This document shows positions 34,801 through 40,578 of a DNA stretch of 64,000 bases, piece by piece. The position numbers and the translations under genes were made by a program. The notes below the pieces were generated by a model, which was given only the letters and a program-made list of their open reading frames with translations, was not told the origin of the DNA and made no database searches. The stretch is taken from NCBI GenBank assembly GCA_905221605.1, contig CAJNDS010002240.1, positions 496,017 through 560,016 on the forward strand, given 5' to 3'. The stretch's first letter is position 1. Each line of letters starts with the position of its first letter. Source of the DNA: Symbiodinium natans (lineage: Eukaryota; Sar; Dinophyceae; Suessiales; Symbiodiniaceae).

Positions 34801-34829
34801 GCTTTGTAGACGCGGAGCATCCCGGCCAT
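16879..34829 (-). CDS. Multi-exon ubiquitin-like domain + ankyrin repeat protein
   Basis: Exons read by eye, 5' to 3' on the minus strand: 34767-34829, 24722-24772, 24253-24354, 23503-23550, 23365-23415, 22853-22928, 22389-22435, 18695-18760, 18104-18166, 17710-17790, 17498-17539, 17250-17352, 16879-16952. They join in frame for 289 codons. The ATG at 34829 opens MAGMLRVYKASGDETLALG. With ALKQQLQ, HFRQRLL and VPMDLHLVVLPF this has the strand-helix-QRL-LxLV pattern of ubiquitin-like domains. Then come ankyrin units such as AGETALAAALVR, VAKLLMDAGADKERALL, GVQLLLDAGANIEAAN, ETPLCVALLQDHWE and VKTLLAAGADIDKANEAGET. The likely role is protein-protein binding, substrate unknown. Donors are a mix of GT, GC and GA; acceptors are all AG. 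The second exon is optional: a GT donor at 34757 would join exon 1 straight to exon 3. Intron 1 holds the copia element. The 3' end was not found; the last exon ends at a GT donor. Confidence 0.8.
17575..17690 (+). repeat. 36-bp tandem repeat, 3 copies, in an intron
   Basis: Unit contains ATTGGGTTTAAGTACCCTTA, repeated at 17583, 17619 and 17655. It fills the intron between ankyrin exons 17710-17790 and 17498-17539. Confidence 0.88.
19546..19768 (+). repeat. 76-bp tandem repeat, about 2.8 copies
   Basis: Units start with GCCCTTTCAGGATTGGC at 19616 and 19692, with a partial earlier unit. An overlapping 116-codon frame is a by-product. Runs straight into the 42-bp satellite. Confidence 0.82.
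19775..21825 (+). repeat. 42-bp satellite array, about 48 copies
   Basis: The monomer contains CCCAAACCCTTAATTTAAGC and CTCCGGGCCTTAATTTTAGG. The 42-bp period is measured between neighbouring CCTCCGGGCC motifs. The centre of the monomer is near-palindromic. Copies in the middle are most alike and those at the left edge most diverged. Because 42 is a multiple of three, open frames with a 14-residue period arise without being genes. It lies in the intron between exons 22389-22435 and 18695-18760. Confidence 0.95.
21851..22036. other. Structured GC-rich element
   Basis: Ends are inverted (CCGGTCGTT at 21851-21859, AACGACCGG at 22001-22009). It contains the palindrome GGACCTGAGGTCC and a hairpin GACCGGCCCC / GGGGCCGGTC (22004-22036). 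No frame or family recognised. It could be a MITE or a folded RNA. Confidence 0.5.
23700..24236. repeat. Head-to-head TTTAGGG / CCCTAAA arrays
   Basis: A G-strand array (23700-23875) and, after about 55 bp, a long C-strand array (23930-24236) with CCCCAAA and CCCTAAG variants. Together they fill most of one intron of the ubiquitin-like/ankyrin gene between exons 24253-24354 and 23503-23550. Confidence 0.93.
25394..25607 (+). repeat. 5' LTR of copia element
   Basis: 214 bp, starting TGCAGC and ending GCTGCA, a perfect 6-bp inverted terminal repeat containing the TG...CA typical of LTRs. Near its left end it has the short repetitive stretch catgtgaacatgtgagttcatgtg (24 bases, split here as catgtgaacatg and tgagttcatgtg). 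No TATA box is evident. It appears identical to the right LTR. The preceding GAAAC is the target duplication. Confidence 0.95.
25609..25620 (+). promoter_or_regulatory. Primer-binding site of copia element
   Basis: TGGCAGCGGAGC begins two bases after the left LTR, where reverse transcription is normally primed by the CCA end of a tRNA. Copia elements usually use initiator tRNA-Met (PBS beginning TGGT in plants and animals). This one begins TGGC, so the tRNA is uncertain. Position and the leading TGG are the evidence. Confidence 0.7.
25807..34020 (+). CDS. Copia gag-pol polyprotein with two extra enzyme-like domains
   Basis: One 2737-residue frame, stop TGA at 34018, ATG 200 bp after the LTR. 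Order: gag (about 1-430, acidic 140-215); zinc knuckle CFICNGSHFARDC at 434-446 (spacing CX2CX3HX4C, one residue shorter than usual); a Lys/Gly-rich basic tail to about 530; aspartic protease with D553-SGA and VLIGMDFIG near 643-651; a Ser/charged linker; a methyltransferase-like domain (about 1030-1260); an oxygenase-like domain (about 1330-1512); integrase with H1573/H1578-C1606/C1609 zinc site and D1640, D1708, E1744 (exactly 35 residues between the last two); copia-type reverse transcriptase with D2259 and HVDD at 2357-2360; and RNase H with D2523, E2576, D2628 and D2675 or D2677. No frameshift separates gag and pol. At about 2.7 kcodons it is roughly twice a typical copia polyprotein, mostly because of the linker and the two extra domains. 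The core assignment is firm; the extra domains are inferred. Confidence 0.95.
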   Translation: MADSKEAGSIPTWDGAARGWRRYTREVAWFVQATPTHKRRYCASRLMSRLTGPARLLAMSWSRVAFDGEDGTRRLLQQLAASPLVRRSLPNAAAICQQYFSFKRAPNETMGNFLVRETLVQEEFTEALIRLHEEKLGITQADRDFGLPKVESWKDDDWRHADWWWYGEEEDDDDQPEGDPREADQPDEERATQEERPEGAPHDDARPPERGATGSSPSHRDGQATIDAGDGGSQGRHSTSPPLRAIDELSVADSFIMSVLRGWRLLQAAGLTPEEVRDILSSTRNSLDYETVAQALQGLWDEQLLGQRYRPQGHHAFATIAESADAFYHDYNDEWWDGEDEWWDEQAYYAGWECEDHSWSPWLESDEHAYQVAAPETTPQDDEKYREAQQAEQIAEQLAAESHRSWTEAQKATQALRRDRGFGAHTTTTAGVRCFICNGSHFARDCPDRGHPAWKGHGKGAGKKGYYQHLDDYYIGKGKSKHPPKGKGKKGYWLEGNAIFRKGKNKGKTKDSGSRSVNAYSNELFLGGLEVSEAMESSPSPPSNTEPHRGMLDSGATASAAPEAVVKGLVKAVLQCDRSARIELEQYARPFFRFGNGKWSRALGRTTISSSVSGSSRSFSLYTLPNPPEYYSSHFDSASLVPVLIGMDFIGPQGVGMIVDFGTGLAMNSKDESPQIYNLETNKKGHYVLDIVQYLTQGATNREGQALVVVHKNPPNDTPLLEHHVLELGTAWFDMTATDHVTDEQLALSRTRIWELYQRSMSLRHGTASTASSAQMCGPTVAPLFSSTSPSRTQLDGGDDPSALHARRHDPPEGEGQEQSEAPGSRSLGISGPSRPSISQGDMALLRPTSTRSSSVQRSRSVDTLRSVRFEASVRAESGITCSNHRKQEPGHGAENVGGASTPHEGPQADGDNLSSHATPDRRRGGSEDGDHGAHGDGYQDLGSADTVHSDHDDTDTRTGLQWRNESGARDTQQLDGDDRCPGRRPGHGIRAGEPRLNGMVKPVTNATAKRVMAFATMMAAATTSLLTGLHLHERDGLWEVACAPHSWLSQSAEQHSLKPRRINLNTGYDLYKPETWIRLQQLRRVRRPRKIWLSLPCTKWCPWTSVNFNTPEKQDRLESDRRRERRMLWNMNQFVKNTFEEDPETELYYEWPHPCYGWKQQPLVDLEEHFEKIGVPWLACRVDGCNYGLRNQDDDTFIRKKWLIRTTDERFHKTFRAKVCPGNHQHCTIQGAETARSAYYPWRMVQAFTRFWRDQMVPTRHCHLLHRADDLPALQEMFDASDDEPDVAETFEECPEDDEIVQENNTGHDMMEMERLTVENMARQARLQANFTFDALENILMYAMMNVKDQAGNVKRWSSQVCSRLILGAYSHGAFSGITKSTFDNKELTKYINEFFHHHCPEHRYSSLMVCLNSKTLPHQDHHNLKQSSSVLLCVGDFQGGGLWISAKPDGEEVLKRRRLPDGTLRLGCVKETKRQFVTFSPHVLHATESWRGNRISISAYTTRLAPWVNDVDRHELQTHGFRIGHGMQALAVSEINGVEEVLNEDAGQVQLPDGVTKTEYQSWEAKIAKFHKAAGHPTNRNLARIVQEANHPSWKVQVALRHSCPACKSIRPGGMSAGQVPPASTHHQYQAWEAVAVDSGEWVPPGKRIKWKFLMFMDVATKLRVVQPLFEYNFLEMRAETGKDLMKSFAERWLGCYPKPKVVIMDSAKSFVSEAVGEFFSDINVMTHYVAEKEPWANGTIEAALQDVKRTASAISLDDPLLPPDTVLQLSVAALNATEYTAGFSAHQWAFGKAHRATDEDMRSFASSDPTTDFAKMVTARQRAEEVARQTRARRTLSKLGNTTVRQPVRDFAPMTLVKVWRKVWPKEQHSGARGGFKKSGRPHWIGPGRVIFNEMLPHQSNDSDRKHVVWVLIGHQLLRCSVHSVRPVDEVERFKYETSGEEDSSRWRTLADILPRREYHDLTDQVPDHDETELPGLPQEPDQSTIVAPPRRVRGKQGPPPLTMETTGASSSTTTTDVPGQTSRPTLHEGPEHPTPEVNVYDQPETKKARVEEASWVDELYVEAKHEEEEMDLSTAMEEVNDFLRIEFDVESPTSNRQRKMLERNPIAYMVKKMRDSEVNISRLAPHERQLFARAKLKEVDSFIKNEAVRKCMDSQEIKEAYDSGRIVRARWVLTWKPIPPEDREEAAKDALENKETLHDKRGLRKAKARIVLLGFQHPNLLDPSFKTSSPVQSTLGRNLLYVMAAHHQWDLEGLDLATAFLQTMPTEADEGLFTTGVEELRQALGVTEEGVMKILKNIYGSTTAPRGLWLDLHKKLTALGAVPVMGERCLWIWLSKTERDGDLPQVIGAMGGHVDDFHRIGDQNSAEWLDIKAKIDAAYKWGMAKVGNYRHAGTDVSTQVDSKGHKKIVVDQEYYIEGLQDIDIDPDRLRQDGPLQPRELAACRTALGALQWLAVQSQPQLCSRCNLLLTEAVAAGTLQTAREIQQMIAEVRHESYKLEFFKFPTARHWTELTFISMGDQAHGNRSKGDSTGGLLTLVAGPEAAQGKVCPMCLVSWRTWKLQRKALGSNDAEVQSIYEAEDQNFRVRLLWTEMHGAGTSMATRSNLVQDKESQVLRVRGILCTDSKGGYDALERNESPLLGLSNMRAALQAFALRDNLKRVNCELRWLASDYDLADAMTKKRAESRVGLMKFLKTWLWSIAFDPNFVSAKRNKKHGRTAASRVDQYLRTQGAT
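28888..29583 (+). other. Methyltransferase-like domain within the copia polyprotein
   Basis: Residues about 1028-1259. The order of motifs follows cytosine-C5 DNA methyltransferases. A SAM-site-like start WEVACAPHSWLS is at 1039-1050. IWLSLPC places a Pro-Cys at 1097-1098, where the catalytic cysteine of motif IV would be. YYEWP places a Glu at 1151, like the ENV motif. CNYGLRN with RKK at 1186-1202 resembles the YG...R of motifs VII-VIII. It then has C1221, H1225, H1227 and C1228, possibly a metal site. This is motif-level recognition only. A degenerate Rossmann fold without activity is the main alternative. Confidence 0.5.
29794..30342 (+). other. 2-oxoglutarate/Fe(II) oxygenase-like domain within the copia polyprotein
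   Basis: Residues about 1330-1512. The metal and co-substrate signature is visible: LPHQDHHN supplies H1420-x-D1422; GDFQGGGLW at 1437-1445 matches the glycine-rich strand that follows in this fold; and LHATESWRGNRISIS supplies the distal H1487 and R1496-x-S1498. This HxD...H...RxS pattern is that of the double-stranded beta-helix oxygenases, and the GDF.GG.L strand recalls the Tet/JBP branch that oxidises DNA bases. Substrate is unknown. An AlkB-like or protein hydroxylase role is possible. Confidence 0.55.
34048..34261 (+). repeat. 3' LTR of copia element
   Basis: 214 bp, apparently identical to the copy at 25394-25607. It starts 27 bp after the polyprotein stop codon and is followed by the target duplication GAAAC. 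The stretch just upstream (34021-34047) is pyrimidine-rich with only a short AGGG, so a classical polypurine tract is not obvious. Confidence 0.95.
34336..34479. mobile_element. Palindromic element, family CTTGGAGGTTCATGG
   Basis: The best-preserved member: ACTTGGAGGTTCATGGTAC with TTATTAACCAAT inside, answered by ATTGGTTAATAAGTACC and CGAACCTCCA. It lies just outside the copia 3' target duplication. Confidence 0.78.
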
Positions 34830-34848
34830 GGAGCCGCGCGTAGGCTTG

Positions 34849-34976
34849 CTGTTGGTTGGTAGGGAATAGGGGAATGAGGTGCCCTATATCCCCCTATATA
34901 TATATATATATACCCTTTAAGTCTTTAAGGGGTTATGCAAGGTACCTCATTCCCTCATTCCCTCCTAACCAACAGT
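34849..34976. mobile_element. Palindromic MITE-like element with TA core
   Basis: Arms of about 30 bp (GTTGGTTGGTAGGGAAT ... ATTCCCTCCTAACCAAC) around a (TA)n core. It lies immediately 5' of the first exon of the ubiquitin-like/ankyrin gene. Confidence 0.75.
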
Positions 34977-36301
34977 GAGAACGGGGGGGGAGGGTTGGGG
35001 AATAATTCACTAGTAGTATCCTAAGTAGCCCTAAACCATAAACCCAAAAGCCCCAAACCCTAAACCCTATTCTAATTATTAAGGCCCCCTACATTATTCG
35101 GGTTTAGAGCATCAGGGTGAAAGCTCGTGATTTGGGGGGGTGAAGGGTTTCGGGTTTAGGGCTAGGGTTCAGGGCTTCAGGGGCATCAAGCTGCAAGCTC
35201 TTGCTTTGGGGGCGTTGCAGGGCCTAGGGTTTAGGGTTTAGTTTAGGGTTCAGGGTTCAGGGTTCAGGGTTCAGGGTTCAGGGTTCAGGGTTCAGGGTGC
35301 AGGGTTCAGGGTTCAGGGTTCAGGGTTTAGGGTTTAGGGTTTAGGGTTTAGGGTTTAGGGTTTAGGGTCTAGGGTTTAGGGGGGTTCGGGTTCGGGTTCA
35401 GGGTCTACGGGTGTCGGGATGTCACTTTTGGACCCGCGCACCCGGTCTACCTAAGCTACTTCAGCCAGCTTTGGGCCAACTCCGCAGCCAGGCAGTGGGA
35501 ACGAACTAATAACCCTAAACCCTAAACCCTAAAGTCACAAAAGCTTTCAAGCCTCCCGAGAACACCTAAAGACCTAAAGTTCCGGGGGGTGATCTTAGCA
35601 AGGAACAAGAGCATCAAACTCTAAAGACCCCGAGGTCTACATTCCAAAACCGCCCCCGGAAGGCCAACAACTGCCCTAAACCCTAAACCCTAAACCCTAA
35701 ACCCTAAACCCTAAACCCTTAACCCGAAACCCCACACCCTAAACCCTCTTCAAAGGATGATCGTACCGGTTTGTAGGGCCGGGAAAGAATTAGAGACTCC
35801 TCTAAGGGATTCCCTAAACCCTAAACCCTAAACCTAAACCCAAACCCGAATTCCCTCATTCCCCACAACCAGTACCCTTGAACCCTACGTCCCCAAGCAT
35901 CCTAAACCCCAAGCATCCGCCCCCTTAAACCCCATGAAGGCCCTAAACCCTAAACCCTAAATCCTAGACCCTGAATCCCATCAACCCCTAAACCCCACAG
36001 GGCCTAAACTCCAACCTTTCCTAGGCACTAAACCCCAGACGCCTAAAACCCTAAAACCCCAAACTTCCCCAAACCCTAAACCTCTCTAAGCCCTAAGCCC
36101 TAAGCCCTAAGCCCGCCCTAAACCCTGAGCCCTAAGCCCCGAGCCCTAAGCCCTTAGAAGCCCTAAATTAACTTCTGTAAGCCCCAAACTTCCCGAATCC
36201 TACGCTCCCCTTGGCCCTAAACCCTAAACCCTAAACCCTAAACCCTAAACCCTAAACCCTAAACCCTAAACTCCCTCTACCCTAAACCGCCCACGCCAAG
36301 C

Positions 36302-36352
36302 AGCGGCCAGGGCCACTTCCCGCGCACGGTTGGCCTGCACCATGGCCCCAGT
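36302..36352 (-). CDS. Exon-like island ANRAREVALAA
   Basis: Minus strand: GTGCAG acceptor followed by ANRAREVALAAAWRG before telomere-type repeats. It could be a late exon of the 47 kb gene or belong to another gene. Product unknown. Confidence 0.3.
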
Positions 36353-36369
36353 CGTCCCCATCCCTCAAC

Positions 36370-36550
36370 ACGGGTTCAGGGTTCAGGGTTCAGGGTTCAG
36401 GGTTCAGGGTTCAGGGTTCAGGGTTCAGGGTTTAGGGTTTAGGGTTTAGGGTTTAGGGTTTAGGGTTTAGGGTTTAGGGTTTAGGGGTTCGGGGTTCGGG
36501 GTTAGGGTTTAGGGTTTAGGGTTTAGGGTTTAAAGTTTAGGGTTTAGGGC
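36370..36550 (+). repeat. TTCAGGG block followed by TTTAGGG block
   Basis: Eight or nine TTCAGGG heptamers run directly into TTTAGGG heptamers, as also at 35226-35390. The sharp variant boundary shows local homogenisation. Confidence 0.92.
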
Positions 36551-37339
36551 TTCCTCCCTCCCGCCACCCTGCTCATTCCACGGCATAAAGGTCAGGTCAC
36601 GCTAGACGTACCATACACCAAGGTCAGGGTTTGGTGTTCAGGGAGGATTTAGGGACTCTTGCGGGCCCCATATCCCAACGGCGAAAACCTAGAAGCAGGT
36701 AGCTAATTCTACAAGCATACTAGCGAGCATTGGGGGGGGTACTACGGAGCAATACGGGGCTTGGCTTACTTACTCCCCGTTTGCAGGAACTTGGGAAGGT
36801 CTTACAGTGGTGCGGAATAGGGATTCGGGTCTGTCGTGGGCGCCCTCAACCCTGAACCCCTAAACCCTAAACCCTAAACCCTAAACCCTAAACCCTGAAC
36901 CCTAAACCCTAAACCCTAAACCCTAAACCCTAAACCCTAAACCCTAAACCCTAAACCCTAAACCCTAAGCCCTGGACTCCTAACTCAGCAAGCCCCGGAC
37001 TCCTACAAGATCTTGGGGGTTCCGCCCCCATGGCCTCAGAATGGCCGTGGCGGATCCATAGAACTACCTGCGCCGGGTGGGAGGGGGGTTTAGGGTTTAG
37101 GGTTTAGGGTTTAGGGCTTAGGGCTTAGGGTTTGGGGTTTGGGGTTTGGGGTCGGGGGGGGAAGGGGAGGGGGGGGGGGTAGGATCACCTGGGGGCGGGG
37201 AGGCGGGAGCACTGGGATACTCACTGTCCGACGCCAAAGTAAGCTTGGGGTTTAGGGTTTTAGGGTTTCGAGTTTAGGGGTTAGGGTTCACAAACCCAAA
37301 GAAGCCAGCACCTACGAAACCTGAACCCCGAACCCTCTA

Positions 37340-37650
37340 GCTCCCAGACCCAATATAGAATATCACGTGTAGTAAAAGAAAATGACTATACTCTCCGCAT
37401 ATATATATATATAGGGAGAGAGAGATATAGAAATACATCTGTACATATACATATATAATATACACATATAAAAGTGTATGTATATATATGTATGTATAGA
37501 CTATATTATGTATTGTCTTCTCTATGCGATATACAACTCCACCGAGGTCTTCTGAATTAGACTGGGTATTTGGGTAGCTCAGGTGAAAATATCTTCTTCG
37601 CTGAGTCTTCTCCCCCAAACCCTTTGCATTAATCATAAGGCAGGGGGTCC
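37340..37650. other. AT-rich unique tract with TA microsatellite
   Basis: Contains (TA)n at 37396-37412 and alternating TATACATA. The following 500 bp (to about 38160) is unique, with repeated TTGCTCCCTA-like and CCTAAAT-like words but no convincing exon. Confidence 0.6.
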
Positions 37651-38269
37651 CTAATTCCTAAAGAGGAGAGCCCCTAAATCCTAGAAAATAAACGCTATTG
37701 CCTAGATCCTTTCTCAATCTTGCTCCCTACATCTTCTTCTTTAAATCGTGCTCCCGAAATCCTCTTCCTTAAGCCTTGCTCCCTAGATTTAGGCCCCGAT
37801 TCGGCAAGAATGATTGTGCAAATTTGTTTATGGCACAGTGATCCCCTTTCCTTTCCGATTGGGGATCTTCTTCTTGCTCCCCAACCCCCTTCCGAAATTC
37901 TGTGCGTTTAGGAGCTCTGCGGGGGGAGCACTTCTATTAAGGTTCTAACCCTTCTCGCGAAATCCTGTAGAGCGGGACACCTGTATTTTCGTTTAGCATG
38001 TAGCGAATCGCAGTCAACCCCCCAGGCCCCAGCCCCCCCCCCAAACACACTCTTCCCCGATGCCAAAACCAAAAAAACTGGCCCGCCCTGGAATGGGAGT
38101 TTACGAAACTCAGGGACCCCAAATAGACCCCCCAGATCGTAGGGTTCCCTCATAATGAGGCCCCCAACAAGGCACCCCTAAATTCGGAAACCCCCAAAAT
38201 TGATCGGCCTTGAACCCCAAAAAACCTTCAGCCCTAAACCCTAAACCCTAATAAACCCTTAACCTCAAA

Positions 38270-38358
38270 CATTCGCCTTCTCGCCCCCGCGCACGCCCGA
38301 CGCGTTCCTGGCCCGCGCCCATGCCGCTGGCGCCCGGCGGCACAGCATGCCCAAAAAG
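38270..38358. other. GC-rich unique island, coding frame unclear
   Basis: A sharply GC-rich stretch between repeat blocks. The plus strand reads SPPRTPDAFLARAHAAGA up to AAG|GTGTGAG, a good donor. The minus strand is also open but has no AG acceptor. Possibly a plus-strand exon, which would break the one-direction layout. Left unassigned. Confidence 0.25.
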
Positions 38359-39320
38359 GTGTGAGTTCAGGGTACGGGTTTAAGGTTTAGGGTTTGGGGT
38401 TTAGGGTTGAGGGTTTAGTGTTTAAGGTTTAGGGGTTAGCGTTTAGGGCCTTTAGGGTGTAGGGTTTAGGGTTTAAGGTCTCGGGTTTAGGCATTTCAGG
38501 CTTGGGGTTGAAGGGCTTAAAAGGGTTAAGGGATTTGAAAGGCCTCGGGTTCTTGTTTCCGGGACGACAGGAGTCGGAATAAGGGTTTAGTGAGGGTTTA
38601 AGGCTGCTACAAGTGTGGGGCTTTCGGGCTTAGGGCTTAGAGAATAGGGCTGACAGCTTAGGCGTTAGGGTTTAGGGCTTAGAGTGTTCTGTAGTGTTTT
38701 AGGTTTAGGGCGGAACCCTTCTGCTGGTGAACATCAGAAATGTGACGCATTGGGGCCGCGCGGCAGCACTCGATGTGGCCCCCCTTCCTAGCATGGCTAA
38801 GAGCCCCAAAACCCTGAACTCCCAGCCCTGGCTGAGTCCCAAACACCCGAAACCCCCCAAAACCCTAATTCCTAGACCCCTCATGCAGGGGTTGTATAGT
38901 GTATATCCGGGGTATATATGAGGGGTCCCCCTTCAAGGGCCCATATCAAGGCACCATGTAACTACACTACGACCTAAATTTAAAAGAAACAAATCTACAA
39001 GGCAGGACCGGGGAAGATGAATCGTTCGGTTTGGGGGCCAAAATCCTGGACTCTAACTCCGTAACTCCGTACACCCTAAACCCAAGCTGCGGAAAGCCCG
39101 AACCCGGGGCTGCGGTTTAGGAGTTGGGTTTAGGGCGAGTTTAGGGTTTAGGGTTTAGGGTTTAGGGTTTAGGGTTTAGGGTTTAGGGGTTAGGGGTTAC
39201 GGTTTAGGGTTTAGGGGTTACGGGTTACGGTTTAGGGGTTACGGTTTAGGGGTTAGGGTTTGCAGGGACTCCTTGGTGATGTTCCTGTGGTGTCAGGGCA
39301 GGTCAGGTTGCTGGTTTTGG

Positions 39321-39461
39321 CTTGCAGGGCTGTTCATGGTACTTATTCACCAATTCTCACTGCACTTATAGCAGTACTTAGAACCATATTAGGGCACTTA
39401 GGGGGCTTCTAAGTGGGTTAGAAGTACAGTTTAATTGGTTCATAAGCACCAACCTCCAAGT
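39321..39461. mobile_element. Palindromic element, family CTTGGAGGTTCATGG
   Basis: CTTGCAGGGCTGTTCATGG ... CCAACCTCCAAG with TACTTATTCACCAATT and AATTGGTTCATAAG inside. Sits in the 3' part of the 47 kb gene region. Confidence 0.7.
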
Positions 39462-39690
39462 GGGGGTCGGACAGGGCTTCCGGCTGCGGGTTGAGGGTTC
39501 AGGGCTCAGGGTATTGGGCTCAACTTTGAAACCCTCAACCCTAAACCCCAAGCCCTAAACACACCCTAGTGCCTAAACCCTCCACCCTAAAACCCTGCAC
39601 TCTCAACCCTAAACCCTAAACTCTAAATCCTAAACCTTCAACTCTAAACCCTAAACTCTAAACCCTGCCCCGCCCCCCCCCCCCCCCCAC

Positions 39691-40546
39691 CACATCGAAG
39701 CGGAAGCCCCCCGGGCGCGATGCGCTCTCCGACATCTCCATCGCCAGATGCTTCTGGTCGTCCAAGGAGGCCTGCTGAGTTTGAAGGCTTGGAGCATAGG
39801 GGGTCTTAGGGGCTTAGGGCTTTAGGGCTCTTTAGGGTTTAGGGTTTAGGGTTTAGGGTGTAGGGTTTAGGGTTTAGGGTGTAGGGTTTAGGGTTTAGGG
39901 TTTAGGGTTTAGGGTTTAGGGTTTAGGGTTTAGGGTTTAGGGTTTAGGGTGTAGGGTGTAGGGTTTAGGGTTTAGGGTTTAGGGTTTAGGGTTTAGGGTT
40001 TAGGGTTTAGGGTTTAGGGTTAGGGTTTAGGGTTTAGGGTTTGGGGGCTTTAGGGCCCTGGGGTAAAAGGTGTTAGGGCTTTTGAGGTTCTAGGGCTTTG
40101 GGGGTTTCGGCTTTCGGAGCCCTAGACCCTGTCATCACCACTATGGCATGAACCTTAACATCCTTTAGCTCCCAAACCATCAAAACCTAAAGTCCCAGAA
40201 CCCTGAGTCCTAAACCATAAGGCCCTAACTAAACCCTAAACCTTCAAGCCCCAGAAGCCCTAACCCCCAAAGCCCAAAACCCCAGAGGGTCCAAGCCCTG
40301 AAGCTCCAACAAGCGCCCTGGAGCTTCCCAAATTACACCAAACGAAGCTACCTGTGGGTTCGGACATCATAAGCCCTAGAACCTAAACCCCGAACCCGAA
40401 GTCCGAAACCAAGCCCTAACCCTAAACCCCGAGCGCTTACTAAACCCTAAACCCTCAACCCTCAACCCTCAACCCTGAACCCTAAACCCTAAACCCTAAG
40501 CCCTAAGCCCTATAAACCCTAAACCCTTAACCCCAAACCCTCGACC

Positions 40547-40578
<32 letters not shown>

